From: Macrostomum hystrix
Lineage: Eukaryota; Platyhelminthes; Macrostomidae
Direction of reading: 5' to 3'
Assembly (NCBI GenBank): GCA_950097015.1
Contig: CATNEN010000034.1
Coordinates: 6,590,501-6,654,500 of the forward strand
Length of the DNA: 64,000 nucleotides
The position numbers and the translations under genes are program-made. The notes under the pieces were generated by a model that saw only the letters and a program-made list of their open reading frames with translations, ran no database searches and was not told the origin of the DNA. Numbering within the stretch: position 1 is the stretch's first letter; every line of letters begins with the position of its first letter. Below are positions 30,227-44,200 of the stretch, piece by piece.

Positions 30227-31051
30227 AACAACAACAACAACAAAGAACTGCTCCCGCCAGCCACGCAGTGGCCAGAGAGGGGGAAAGCAGTCAGAGAGCG
30301 CGTTTCTGGGCCAACGATCTCAAAAAGTCACACCCGCTAGCTTGGTCCGGGGCGCCAGCATCACTCAGAAGTCGTTCAGGAAATCTCGCCGTTCGCCCTT
30401 GGCCTCGCCTGCGCGGTCCCTGCAGCTTGAGCAGCAGCACGTCGTGTAGTGGCTCAGGGCAGCGGGCCTCCGACCGGATGACGTGGCCAGCCAGTCGAAG
30501 TCGCCGCCCGCGCAGCAGGTCAGAAGGCCGCGTCAGGCGCGCCCTAGCGTAGAGCGCGGCAGTGGTCTCACTGCCTGGGCCGCTGCGCACCCCGAACGCC
30601 GCACGCAGCATGGCCGCACGCGCAGCGTCCAGCTGCCTCTCCAAAGCGTCCGTCAGGGTCCAGGTCTCGGCGTTATACAGCAAGACAGTCTCAACGACTG
30701 CCTGAAACAGCCGAGCCTTGAGCCCGTCGTCCAGGGCCTCAGATTGGAGTATGGGGCGCACTGAGCGGAGCGCGGCCCAGGCCAGTCCTCGTCGCCTCAC
30801 CAGGTCGTCGGCAACGTCTGGCACGAGGCCGCCGAGGTACAAGAACTGCTGGCAGCGGGTAAGCCTGATTGCTTCTCCAGCAGCGTCTCGATAGTTGATC
30901 TCGGCAGGCAGGTCAGAGGGCACCGTGAAGACGACCGTCTTCCGCGCGTTCAGCATGAGGCCGACCCGCGATGCTGCCGCCGTAAGGCCATCTAGCAGCC
31001 GCTGAGCGCCTTCTGCCGTCGATGACAAAAGCGCGAGGTCATCCGCGTTAC
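30227..31051 (-). mobile_element. 5'-truncated LINE insertion with target-site duplication
   Basis: The insertion is flanked by a perfect 13-bp direct repeat, TAAATTACTATAC, at 30214-30226 and 31052-31064. On the minus strand it begins inside the reverse transcriptase catalytic motif (ADDLALLSS). It stays open for about 250 codons through the thumb and C-terminal region (QFLYLGGLVPD, VLLYNAETWTLT, RRLRLAGHVIRSE), stops at 30291-30293 and ends with a short 3' UTR and a (TTG)n tail. The open frame and intact duplication suggest a recent insertion. The C-terminal pattern is that of widespread invertebrate LINEs; the exact clade is unresolved. Confidence 0.92.
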
Positions 31052-31064
31052 TAAATTACTATAC

Positions 31065-31920
31065 TTTTCAACAGAGCAAAGAAATATTTTCTCTTTCTGT
31101 GGCAGACAGACACGCAGGCTTCAGGAAAAATTTAGAGACTTAATTCAACTTTTTTATCGAAAAAAGGCGGGAAATTTGTTGCACAAAATGGAAGTTATTT
31201 CTGTTTTTCTGCAAGTCAAGCAGTGCATCACAATTGTCTCTCTGTCCCAGTGTAAATTTCAGCGTTGCTTCGCCTCAGGTTCTACTCCAGGCTATATTTT
31301 GGGCTCCATGGTACATCCTTGATTTATCAGACTAAAGGGATAGAACAGTATTGCGAGAGGCAAAATTCCTAACCATTGACTCTTTTTTCAAACGGATTCC
31401 AAGTTTTTTTTCAACAAAAATGATTCAGTATGACTTAGCCCGTGAAAGAGGTGGGAAACAAAATAACTTCCTTATGTATTGACAGTTTAAAAAAGCAATA
31501 CCAAAAAGCTAATAACACACGGCTTCTTTGTGCATCAAAGCAAATGGTGTGGAATGTATTTTTTTTAATAAGAGACTTCACATGTATGCCAATAACGCCA
31601 TCTTTGTCATATGGATAGGAAAGGATGTTTGGTTAAAAAATAAAGTCGGAAAAAACTACGGCATCTCCGCAGCGACTGTCCACTGAAAACACAGTTTTCA
31701 TTCCACATTAGCCCCTGTGCCTCTGTTGCTATAAATAGCGGAAATAATTGGATTGATATCACACCAGCATCGAATGCTGTTCGACCTTGAGTTGCTAAAA
31801 ATAGCATCACAGCTCTGGGACATCACAGCTCTCGGATCTCTCTATCTATCTTTCCTGTGCTTACATATTTTCTCTCGTCATTGATTCTCTTTATAATATT
31901 TTGCTCCCCTGATAGAAGAA
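31065..31920. other. AT-rich intergenic stretch
   Basis: No coding or repeat signal was recognised between the LINE insertion and the large pyrimidine satellite. Confidence 0.5.
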
Positions 31921-34900
31921 AACCTCTCCCCATCTCACCTCTCACCATCTCACCTCTACCCATCTCACCTCTCCCCATCTCTCCTCTCCCCATCTCTCCT
32001 CTCCCTATCTCTCCTCTCCCCATCTCTCCTCTCCATATCTCTCTTCTCCCCATCTCTCCTCTCACCATCTCACCTCTACCCATCTCACCTCTCACCATCT
32101 CTCCTCTCCCCATCTCACCTCTCACCATCTCACCTCTCACCATCTCACCTCTCACCATCTCTCCTCTCCCCATCTCTCCTCTCCCCATCTCACCTCTACC
32201 CATCTCACCTCTCACCATCTCTCCTCTCCCCATCTCTCCTCTCACCATCTCACCTCTACCCATCTCACCTCTCACCATCTCTCCTCTCCCCATCTCACCT
32301 CTCACCATCTCACCTCTACCCATCTCACCTCTCACCATCTCTCCTCTCCCCATCTCAGCTCTCACCATCTCACCTCTACCCATCTCACCTCTCACCATCT
32401 CTCCTCTCACCATCTCACCTCTACCCATCTCACCTCTCACCATCTCTCCTCTCCCCATCTCACCTCTCACCATCTCACCTCTACCCATCTCACCTCTCAC
32501 CATCTCTCCTCTCCCCATCTCACCTCTCACCATCTCACCTCTACCCATCTCACCTCTCACCATCTCTCCTCTCCCCATCTCTCCTCTCCCTATCTCTCCT
32601 CTCCCAATCTCTCCTCTCCATATCTCTCTTCTCCCCATCTCTCCTCTCCCTATCTCTCCTCTCCCCATCTCACCTCTCCCCATCTCTCCTCTCCCCATCT
32701 TACCTCTCCCCATCTCTCCTCTCCCCATCTCTCCTCTCCCCATCTCATCTCTACCCATCACACCTCTCCCCATCTCTCCTCTCCCCATCTCTCCTCTCCC
32801 CATCTCATCTCTACCCATCTCACCTCTCCCCATCTCTCCTCTCCCCATCTCACCTCTCACCATCTCACCTCTACCCATCTCACCTCTCCCCATCTCTCCT
32901 CTCCCCATCTCTCCTCTCACCATCTCACCTCTACCCATCTCACCTCTCACCATCTCTCCTCTCCCCATCTCACCTCTCACCATCTCACCTCTACCCATCT
33001 CACCTCTCACCATCTCTCCTCTCCCCATCTCTCCTCTCACCATCTCACCTCTACCCATCTCACCTCTCACCATCTCTCCTCTCCCCATCTCACCTCTCAC
33101 CATCTCACCTCTACCCATCTCACCTCTCACCATCTCTCCTCTCCCCATCTCTCCTCTCCCTATCTCTCCTCTCCCCATCTCTCCTCTCCATATCTCTCTT
33201 CTCCCCATCTCTCCTCTCCCTATCTCTCCTCTCCCCATCTCACCTCTCCCCATCTCTCCTCTCCCCATCTTACCTCTCCCCATCTCTCCTCTCCCCATCT
33301 CTCCTCTCCCCATCTCATCTCTACCCATCTTACCTCTCCCCATCTCTCCTCTCCCCATCTCTCCTCTCCCCATCTCATCTCTACCCATCTCACCTCTCCC
33401 CATCTCTCCTCTCCCCATCTCACCTCTCCCCATCTCTCATCTCCCCATCTCATCTCTCTCCCCATCTCTCATCTCCCCATCTCACCTCTCCCCATCTCAT
33501 CTCACTCCCCATCTCTCCTCTCCCCATCTCTCCTCTCCCCATCTCACCTCTCACCATCTCACCTCTACCCATCTCACCTCTCCCCATCTCTCCTCTCCCC
33601 ATCTCTCCTCTCCCTATCTCTCCTCTCCCCATCTCTCCTCTCCATATCTCTCTTCTCCCCATCTCTCCTCTCACCATCTCACCTCTACCCATCTCACCTC
33701 TCACCATCTCTCCTCTCCCCATCTCACCTCTCACCATCTCACCTCTCACCATCTCACCTCTCACCATCTCTCCTCTCCCCATCTCTCCTCTCCCCATCTC
33801 ACCTCTACCCATCTCACCTCTCACCATCTCTCCTCTCCCCATCTCTCCTCTCACCATCTCACCTCTACCCATCTCACCTCTCACCATCTCTCCTCTCCCC
33901 ATCTCACCTCTCACCATCTCACCTCTACCCATCTCACCTCTCACCATCTCTCCTCTCCCCATCTCAGCTCTCACCATCTCACCTCTACCCATCTCACCTC
34001 TCACCATCTCTCCTCTCACCATCTCACCTCTACCCATCTCACCTCTCACCATCTCTCCTCTCCCCATCTCACCTCTCACCATCTCACCTCTACCCATCTC
34101 ACCTCTCACCATCTCTCCTCTCCCCATCTCACCTCTCACCATCTCACCTCTACCCATCTCACCTCTCACCATCTCTCCTCTCCCCATCTCTCCTCTCCCT
34201 ATCTCTCCTCTCCCAATCTCTCCTCTCCATATCTCTCTTCTCCCCATCTCTCCTCTCCCTATCTCTCCTCTCCCCATCTCACCTCTCCCCATCTCTCCTC
34301 TCCCCATCTTACCTCTCCCCATCTCTCCTCTCCCCATCTCTCCTCTCCCCATCTCATCTCTACCCATCTCACCTCTCCCCATCTCTCCTCTCCCCATCTC
34401 TCCTCTCCCCATCTCATCTCTACCCATCTCACCTCTCCCCATCTCTCCTCTCCCCATCTCACCTCTCACCATCTCACCTCTACCCATCTCACCTCTCCCC
34501 ATCTCTCCTCTCCCCATCTCTCCTCTCACCATCTCACCTCTACCCATCTCACCTCTCACCATCTCTCCTCTCCCCATCTCACCTCTCACCATCTCACCTC
34601 TACCCATCTCACCTCTCACCATCTCTCCTCTCCCCATCTCTCCTCTCACCATCTCACCTCTACCCATCTCACCTCTCACCATCTCTCCTCTCCCCATCTC
34701 ACCTCTCACCATCTCACCTCTACCCATCTCACCTCTCACCATCTCTCCTCTCCCCATCTCTCCTCTCCCTATCTCTCCTCTCCCCATCTCTCCTCTCCAT
34801 ATCTCTCTTCTCCCCATCTCTCCTCTCCCTATCTCTCCTCTCCCCATCTCACCTCTCCCCATCTCTCCTCTCCCCATCTTACCTCTCCCCATCTCTCCTC

Positions 34901-37300
34901 TCCCCATCTCTCCTCTCCCCATCTCATCTCTACCCATCTTACCTCTCCCCATCTCTCCTCTCCCCATCTCTCCTCTCCCCATCTCATCTCTACCCATCTC
35001 ACCTCTCCCCATCTCTCCTCTCCCCATCTCACCTCTCCCCATCTCTCATCTCCCCATCTCATCTCTCTCCCCATCTCTCATCTCCCCATCTCACCTCTCC
35101 CCATCTCATCTCACTCCCCATCTCTCCTCTCCCCATCTCTCCTCTCCCCATCTCACCTCTCACCATCTCACCTCTACCCATCTCACCTCTCACCATCTCT
35201 CCTCTCCCCATCTCTCCTCTCCCTATCTCTCCTCTCCCCATCTCTCCTCTCCATATCTCTCTTCTCCCCATCTCTCCTCTCCCTATCTCTCCTCTCCCCA
35301 TCTCACCTCTCCCCATCTCTCCTCTCCCCATCTTACCTCTCCCCATCTCTCCTCTCCCCATCTCTCCTCTCCCCATCTCATCTCTACCCATCTTACCTCT
35401 CCCCATCTCTCCTCTCCCCATCTCTCCTCTCCCCATCTCATCTCTACCCATCTCACCTCTCCCCATCTCATCTCTCCCCATCTCACCTCTCCCCATCTCT
35501 CATCTCCCCATCTCATCTCTCTCCCCATCTCTCATCTCCCCATCTCACCTCTCCCCATCTCATCTCTCCCCATCTCACCTCTCCCCATCTCTCATCTCCC
35601 CATCTCATCTCTCTCCCCATCTCTCATCTCCCCATCTCACCTCTCCCCATCTCATCTCACTCCCCATCTCTCCTCTCCCCATCTCTCCTCTCCCCATCTC
35701 ACCTCTCACCATCTCACCTCTACCCATCTCACCTCTCCCCATCTCTCCTCTCCCCATCTCTCCTCTCACCATCTCACCTCTACCCATCTCACCTCTCCCC
35801 ATCTCTCATCTCCCCATCTCATCTCTCTCCCCATCTCTCATCTCCCCATCTCACCTCTCCCCATCTCTCCTCTCCCCATCTCTCCTCTCCCCATCTCATC
35901 TCTACCCATCTTACCTCTCCCCATCTCTCCTCTCCCCATCTCTCCTCTCCCCATCTCATCTCTACCCATCTCACCTCTCCCCATCTCTCCTCTCCCCATC
36001 TCACCTCTCCCCATCTCTCATCTCCCCATCTCATCTCTCTCCCCATCTCTCATCTCCCCATCTCACCTCTCCCCATCTCATCTCACTCCCCATCTCTCCT
36101 CTCCCCATCTCTCCTCTCCCCATCTCACCTCTCACCATCTCACCTCTACCCATCTCACCTCTCCCCATCTCTCCTCTCCCCATCTCTCCTCTCCCTATCT
36201 CTCCTCTCCCCATCTCACCTCTCCCCATCTCTCCTCTCCCCATCTTACCTCTCCCCATCTCTCCTCTCCCCATCTCTCCTCTCCCCATCTCATCTCTACC
36301 CATCTTACCTCTCCCCATCTCTCCTCTCCCCATCTCTCCTCTCCCCATCTCATCTCTACCCATCTCACCTCTCCCCATCTCTCCTCTCCCCATCTCACCT
36401 CTCACCATCTCACCTCTACCCATCTCACCTCTCCCCATCTCTCCTCTCCCCATCTCTCCTCTCACCATCTCACCTCTACCCATCTCACCTCTCACCATCT
36501 CTCCTCTCCCCATCTCACCTCTCACCATCTCACCTCTACCCATCTCACCTCTCACCATCTCTCCTCTCCCCATCTCTCCTCTCACCATCTCACCTCTACC
36601 CATCTCACCTCTCACCATCTCTCCTCTCCCCATCTCACCTCTCACCATTTCACCTCTACCCATCTCACCTCTCACCATCTCTCCTCTCCCCATCTCACCT
36701 CTCACCATCTCACCTCTACCCATCTCACCTCTCACCATCTCTCCTCTCCCCATCTCACCTCTCACCATCTCACCTCTACCCATCTCACCTCTCACCATCT
36801 CTCCTCTCCCCATCTCTCCTCTCCCTATCTCTCCTCTCCCCATCTCTCCTCTCCATATCTCTCTTCTCCCCATCTCTCCTCTCCCTATCTCTCCTCTCCC
36901 CATCTCACCTCTCCCTATCTCTCATCTCCCCATCTCACCTCTCCCCATCTCATCTCTACCCATCTCACCTCTCCCCATCTCTCCTACCATCTCTCCTCTC
37001 CCCATCTCATCTCTACCCATCTCACCTCTCCCCATCTCTCATCTCCCCATCTCACCTCTCCCTATCTCTCATCTCCCCATCTCACCTCTCCCCATTTCTC
37101 ATCTCCCCATCTCATCTCTCTCCCCATCTCTCATCTCCCCATCTCACCTCTCCCCATCTCTCATCTCCCCATCTCATCTCTCTCCCCATCTCTCAACTCC
37201 CCATCTCAACTCTCCCCATCTCTCATCTCCCCATCTCATCTCTCTCCCCATCTCTCATCTCCCCATCTCACCTCTCCCCATCTCTCATCTCCCCATGTCT
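31920..37300 (+). repeat. 5.4-kb pyrimidine-rich satellite with 1.6-kb higher-order copies
   Basis: 15-bp units of the types CATCTCTCCTCTCCC, CATCTCACCTCTACC and CATCTCACCTCTCAC make a nearly pure C/T plus strand. The block at about 31927-33500 is repeated almost exactly at about 33536-35110 (offset 1609 bp). Shorter partial copies follow at 35145-35640, 35670-35820, 36090-36400 and beyond. Because the unit is a multiple of three, the plus strand has an 1845-codon open frame and the minus strand frames reading MGRGEM; I regard these as by-products. It lies between the LINE insertion and the 3' end of DUR3. Confidence 0.96.
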
Positions 37301-37394
37301 CCCTGCTCCCCTCCTGTTCTCTCGACTCAGTGTAGTTAAGCGCAACCCACACAATGCCGACAAGATAGCGTGCAGATTCACTTTTTGTTGCTAG

Positions 37395-38277
37395 AGCTAA
37401 CAGCCAGAGCTAACAGCTCAACCTTCTTGAAGAAGCAGGCATGTTGCCTGTGCGGCTCCTTGGCAACTTGACAAAGCCAGCCAGCGAATTCGGAATGCGG
37501 ATCGATTGAAACTGTCTCAGAGTTCTAGGTAGACAAATGACAGGCATGTCGCACGCAAACAAGTGAAAAGATATATCAAAGAGAGTTTATCCATGGCGGC
37601 ATTCTTTAAGATTAAATGTATAGATTCATCTGTCAATTAAAGCGAATTAAGAAACACATAAATCTTGATTAAGCAGGGGTAAAAAAGATAATAATAACTT
37701 TTTTAAGTTCAGTACAGACCAGCTTAGAAATTAGAAGCGAAATAAAGAAAATAAAAGAAATATACATAAAAGTTATAGCAGAAGTGTTCACAAACTTCAC
37801 GATGGTCTACGAGTATTTGCATCTTTAAAATAACTTGATTTACGCTCGTATCTGAAAATCAGAAAAATGTTGAATGAGTATAAGTTAAAAGCATAATATA
37901 TAATATAAGCGTCAAGATATTGAACGCCGGACAACAAGAAACAACAGATTGTTAAAAGTCGAATCACGAAAAATAAGAGCTGACGAGCGCACGAGCTAGA
38001 ACGCAAGAAAAAGTATGTTTATAATCACACTCGGGTACTGATTTTCAATCGCCAACTTAAAAGAAGCAGCCAATCAGAGATCGCCAAGAAGCTAGACAGA
38101 ATTTTTGCCATCTCATTGAACAGATCAACAGCCAATCAGAAATCGCTTAGAGGTTAGACAGAATTTCTACCCCTTCTAACGGCTGGACAAATCACGCCAC
38201 TTAAGATTAAGCCAAGTAAACAGTTTCAATGTTAATGTAGGCGTTTCTTGATTTTCCTCAATAGGTCGTCAATTGAT
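37395..38277. other. intergenic region 3' of DUR3
   Basis: This is AT-rich. Two similar segments, near 38071 and 38131, contain CAGCCAATCAGA followed by ATCGC and a shared AGACAGAATTT. No gene was recognised. Confidence 0.5.
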
Positions 38278-41200
38278 TCAGCAACGATTTTGCGCGGTGG
38301 TGACCCGCTTCTTGCGCCGCAGAGCCTCCCTCAGTCCGTAGATCTCATTAACTACAGGAACGACAATGATAAAAACAGCGGCGCTCAGGGCCCAAACATC
38401 GGTTATAGCAATCCAGGCTGTGAAGGCACCCAGATCCATCTTCTTCAGCGACACCATGCTGGCTGGCCAGATGAGTACCAGCAGGGCTGTTAGGCCAATG
38501 GCGCCAATGTTCGCCGTCAGCTTGGCGCCACGGAAGGCCTCTGCGGTGGCCTCAAGCGACGGCCTGTTGTCTAGACAGTGCGCTCCGATGAGGTTCATCT
38601 CCCTTGAGGGAGCAATTTTCAACTGAGTTACAATAATATGGCGCTGAAGTTCCCTTCTGAATCTAGGGGGCTCAGCTTACTAGTCTACTATACTAATTTA
38701 AGCTCAATTATAGCCTAAAGAAAGTTTGGCTCTAGTACAGTTTAGTACAGTTTTTTTATCGCTCAAGCGTAAATGCTAAAAGGCGTGAGTAAACAATATT
38801 CGGCAAGTCGTTGCTATTTTTAAAAGGAGGTTTCGCGGCTAATTATGCTCGATAGATCCCATCTGATTAGCGGAGATCAGGTTTGACTGCCGACTATGAA
38901 AATCACATGAACTGGCTGCTAGGCTGTCTATGCTCATACACTGTGAGTAGATCAGATTGCTTGTCAGAGCTCGCGGCCCAAATTAGGTCTATACTCAGCC
39001 TTAGTACAGGCGGGGATTAACTCCCTGAGTCTCAGCTCACTTGGCATAGAGCTCCGCCCACGGCAGCAGCGGGTTGTCGATGTCTCTCGTCACCTCCCAG
39101 ACCTCCGCTTCAGCTTCGGCGTCCATGTGGCGATTGGTTGTCAGGGTAACGGCGACGGTGACAATCAGTCCAATAAAGATGGACACCAGGTTGCCAACCA
39201 GCATGGTCTCATTGGATCCGGCACTGTCAGAGAATCTAGCTTCGCCCTTCAGAGCTGGCACAGCGGCCGCGGTCAGCCAGGACAGAAGGCCGGCCAGAGA
39301 GCCGCCAACTGCCCCTGAAATCATCGCCGGTCCAGTCAGGCGAGACCAGAACATGCACAGGCAGATGGGGGCTACGGCCGACCCGATTAGAATGCCCATG
39401 AATAGGTACAGCCAGCCCAGCGACACCTGGATGGCAGAGTTTGTAGTAGCTGAGCACGTTTGACAAAAATGTTCCGTAATAAGATTAGCACGCTTGAGCA
39501 GGGCCGGGAGTTCGCTCTCGGCTTGTTTGCTTCACGCCCTGGTAACACGACATAATTCAGTAATTCGGAACAGAGGACGCGAAGGAAAATCCTATAACGC
39601 ATCGCAACACATATCCTTCAACTCACAACTCGTCTCACAACTCATGTAACAATTCAACTGACAACTCATCACACAACTCATCACACAACTCATCAAACAA
39701 CTCATCACACAACTCATCACACAACTCATCACACAACTCATCACAGAACTCATCACACAACTCATCACACAACTCATCACACAACTCATCACACAACTCA
39801 TCACACAACTCATCACACAAAAATCGCTCTAAGTTATCCCAGAGTTGATGCTAAACTTTCTATTTTACTATAGTGCCATTTAAGTGTCTCATATAAAGCC
39901 ATGGCCTGGGATATCAAAGATAGAAAACACTTTTTGCATCTTAAGGTCGTCGCTACGCCACTTTGCCTCAGGGAAAACACTTAGGCTAGTAGAAGAGACA
40001 AAGGAAAAATGTCAAATCTAGCTGCACAGGCAGCAAGATTTGCACTCGATAAAAAATAAGCTAATAAAGGTCAGTTTGCCTAAGAATGGCACTCAGCTAC
40101 TAATTCGCATCTTTCCTATCTTGAGCCAGGTGCACTTCAGACAAACATTGTCAGTTTGTTTGTCTTCTTCAGTCGAGTAAGAGTGATGAGAACTATCGCT
40201 ATTCGTGAGCTAATCCACTCTTCAATGATTCAAGGAGGCGGACAAGCCTGCGCTCCAGTCATTCATTTTTTAGAGCTCGATTATTGCAAACTTGTGCGTA
40301 CTTGAGGCTTGTAGGTACAAATAATCTTAGGACTCCTAGGACTCCTTGAAATACAGCTCTTACTGAGCCTGAGCTCTGTCAGTCACGTGACTCTTCCCGA
40401 GCCTGAGCTCTAGCAGTCACGTGACTCTTCCTGAGCCTGAGCTCTGTCAGTCACGTGACTCTTCCCGAGCCTGAGCTCTAGCAGTCACGTGACTCTTCCC
40501 GAGCCTGAGCTCTAGCATTCACGTGACTCTTCCCGAGCCTGAGCTCTAGCAGTCACGTGACTCTTCCCGAGCCTGAGCTCTAGCATTCACGTGACTCTTC
40601 CCGAGCCTGAGCTCTAGCAGTCACGTGACTCTTCCCGAGCCTGAGCTCTAGCAGTCACGTGACTCTTCCTGAGCCTGAGCTCTAGCAGTCACGTGACTCT
40701 TCCTGAGCCTGAGCTCTAGTAGTCACGTGACTCTTCATGAGCCTGAGCTCTAGCAGTCACGTGACTCTTCCCGAGCCTGAGCTCTAGCAGTCACGTGACT
40801 CTTCCTGAGCCTGAGCTCTAGCAGTCACGTGACTCTTCCTGAGCCTGAACTCTGTCAGTCACGTGACTCTTACCGAGCCTGAGCTCTAGCAGTCACGTGA
40901 CTCTTCCTGAGCCTGAGCTCTAGTAGTCACGTGACTCTTCCTGAGCCTGATCTCTAGTAGTCACGTGACTGCACCTGAAAGAACTCTAAATTTGAAAATG
41001 ACATCTCACCTGCATAAAGTTGAGTACTAGAGTGAGCGGAATGATAGCCAATGTGACATAGACTATCCACCAGTCCTTCAGCTCGTTCAAGAACTCCTTG
41101 TAGTGCCTGTAGGGACCGTGTATTCGACACGCGAAGCCTGGCTTTACAGCTCTTTTAGATTCGGCGCGAAGTCTGGATGGCGGGTTTGCAGATATTACAG

Positions 41201-44200
41201 CTAGTTCTGGTAGCGATTGGGAAGCTGCAAAAAAATACTGAGAATGATTAGTCACTCACTGGTTATCCAAGCGACAGTCATCGCAGTAGGTCATGCTCTG
41301 GCATGAGCACCGGTCCATGGGATTGGCCAAACGGCCCTTAGCTTTGCCGCACAAAATGCAAGAATTGCTGTCTGTGGCCGCTCTGTAGGGCTGGATTCAG
41401 GGTGCGGAGGGAGGTGATGCAGTCAGTGAGGGAGATGATCATGCAGTCAGTGAGGGAGATGATGATGCAGTCAGTGAGGGAGATGATGATGCAATCAGTT
41501 AGGGAGATGATGATGCAGTCAGTGAGGGAGATGATGATGCAGTCAGTGAGGGAGATGATGATGCAGTCAGTTAGGGAGATGATGATGCAGTCAGTGAGGG
41601 AGATGATGATGCAGTCAGTGAGGGAGATGATGATGCAGTCAGTGAGGGAGATGATGATGCAGTCAGTGAGAGAGATGATGATGCAGTCAGTGAGGGAGAT
41701 GATGATGCAGTCAGTGAGAGAGATGATGATGCAGTCAGTGAGGGAGATGATGATGCAGTCAGTGAGGGAGATGATGATGCAGTCAGTGAGGGAGATGATG
41801 ATGCAGTCAGTGAGGGAGATGATGATGCAGTCAGTGAGGGAGATGATGATGCAGTCAGTGAGGGAGATGATAATTTTAGTCAGTGAGGGAGAATATCATG
41901 CAGTCAGTGAGGGAGATGATGATGCAGACAGTGAGGGAGATGATAATTTTAGTCAGTGAGGGAGATGATGATGCAGACAGTGAGGGAGATGATAATTTTA
42001 GTCAGTGAGGGAGATGATGATGCAGATAGTGAGGGAGATGATAATTTTAGTCAGTGAGGGAGATGATGATGCAGATAGTGAGGGAGATGATAATTTTAGT
42101 CAGTGAGGGAGATGATGATGCAGATAGTGAGGGAGATGATAATTTTAGTCAGTGAGGGAGATGATGAGACAGAAGCAGCAATCAGATGTCTAGTTGTTTA
42201 TGACATTTTGTCTTTTGTGACTAGTTCAAATGCCTATACAAATGCTTGCCTGTATCCTTTATTCACTGGCAGCATGCTTAAGTCTTTGTTTTTTTCTCTT
42301 TTACATCATTATTTTACCATTTTCCGTTGTCTGCGGTTGAATTGAATCAGGAAAGAATGATGAGATATATTTTTAAAAAATAGCAATCTAAAATTTTTAG
42401 ATATATGCTGATGTGTATCATTTTCAAACTAACAAAAAGCAATCAAGAATCTTACTGACCTTCAGATGTACCGCATAAACATCGTAGATCACGATTGAGA
42501 CTACGGCGATAATTTCAGCCGACGCTGTGGAGATAACGGCCATGAGCAGCATGATGACTATCATGAGCTCACCCGAGTAACCAAACAATCGCTGAGCAAC
42601 AATTGGCGGGACTAGGCCTGCAGACAGTTGAGGAAACTATTGATTATGCGCATCATTGACTGGACAATAGACACTTGTACTATAGACACACCCTTTGTAC
42701 CATAGACAGTACATTGTACCATAGATATGAAATCTGTACCATTAACAGTCCATTTTCACCATAGGCTATAAATTTGCAACATAGACAGTCCATTTGTACC
42801 ATTAGAAAGTAAATTTGTACCATAGACAGTAAATTTGTACCATAGACAGCCCATTTTTACCATTATACAGTAAATGTGTACAATAGACAGTAAATTTGTG
42901 CCATAGACACTCCAATGGTACCATAGACAGACTATTTTTACCATAGACAGTAAATTTGAACTATAGGCCGTCTTTAGCCCATAGACATTCCACGGACCAT
43001 TGAAGAACTCGAATGTCTCACCCTTGCTGACATCCTGGTTTGTCAGTATCGGCCCGCCCTCCAGAAATCCCAGGCTCAAATATCCCAAGCCCATGGCGGT
43101 GGCGAAGCAGAACGGGATGGCGAACCAGACCAGGCCGCCGGCTAGGAATCCCAGAGCGCCGGCGCGTGGCTTCGCCGCCACGCTGCTCTGCCAGTAGGAC
43201 TGGTCAACGAATACGGTGCCAAAATTGCCTGCGATTCGCATCGGGTTGAACGATGAAAATTCTTTATGGGAATTATGGGAATTATTGACAATAAAAACTT
43301 TGATGCATTTTTTGACGGCCTAACCGATAATGTTGATGACGCCGAAGATTAAGCCGTCAGTGCTAGCCAGAGTGAGATAGCTAGAGCCCTGGTTGCCAGC
43401 CGGGCCAATGCTGCAGTCCACAAATTCAAATACTCGAGACAGCGAACCTGGGTGAGATGACGATTGATTTTTTGATTTAAAATTTCCAGCTTCGTCTTGA
43501 ATGTCATTTAAATTTAAATTTTCTTCAGTACAATAGAGAAATTCTAGATATTGTAGATTCCATAGATCTTCAATTCCATAGATCTTCAGTTCCATAGATC
43601 TTCAATTCTCTAGAAATCAATTCCGTAGATCTTCAATTCTCTAGATCTTCAGTTCCCTTGATCTTCAATCTCTAGAGTCTAGATCTTCATTATCTAGATC
43701 TTCATTATCTAGATCTTCATTCTCTAGATCTTCATTCTCTAGGTCTTAAATTCTCTAGATCTTCAATTCTCTAGATCTTCAATTCTCTAGATCTTCAATT
43801 CTCTAGATCTTCTATCTCTAGATCTTCAATTCCCTTGATCTTCAATCTCTAGATCTTCAATTTCCCTTGATCTTCAATCTCTAGATCTTGATTCTCTAGA
43901 TCTTCATTCTCTAGATCGTCAATTCCCTTGATCTTCTATCTCTAGATCTTCAATTCTCTAGATCTTCAATTCTCTAGATCTTCAATTCTCTAGATCTTCA
44001 ATTCTCTAGATCTTCAATTCTCTAGATCTTCATTCTCTAGATCTTCAATTCTCTAGATCTTCAATTCTCTAGATCTTCAATTCTCTAGATCTTCATTCTC
44101 TAGATCTTCAATTCCCTTGATCTTCATTCTCTAGATCTTCAATTCCCTTGATCTTCAATCTCTAGATCTTCATTCTCTAGATCTTCATTCTCTAGATCGT

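Noticed and set aside
31823-36903. Minus-strand frames reading MGRGEM / MRWGEE repeats
   Set aside because: They are the complementary reading of the same satellite.
31857-37394. 1845-codon plus-strand open frame rich in PISPL/HLSSP
   Set aside because: It is a by-product of a 15-bp stop-free satellite; there is no start context, domain or splice support, and the opposite strand is open as well.
41402-41959. 185-codon frame of MMQSVRE repeats
   Set aside because: It is the 24-bp minisatellite of DUR3 intron 6.
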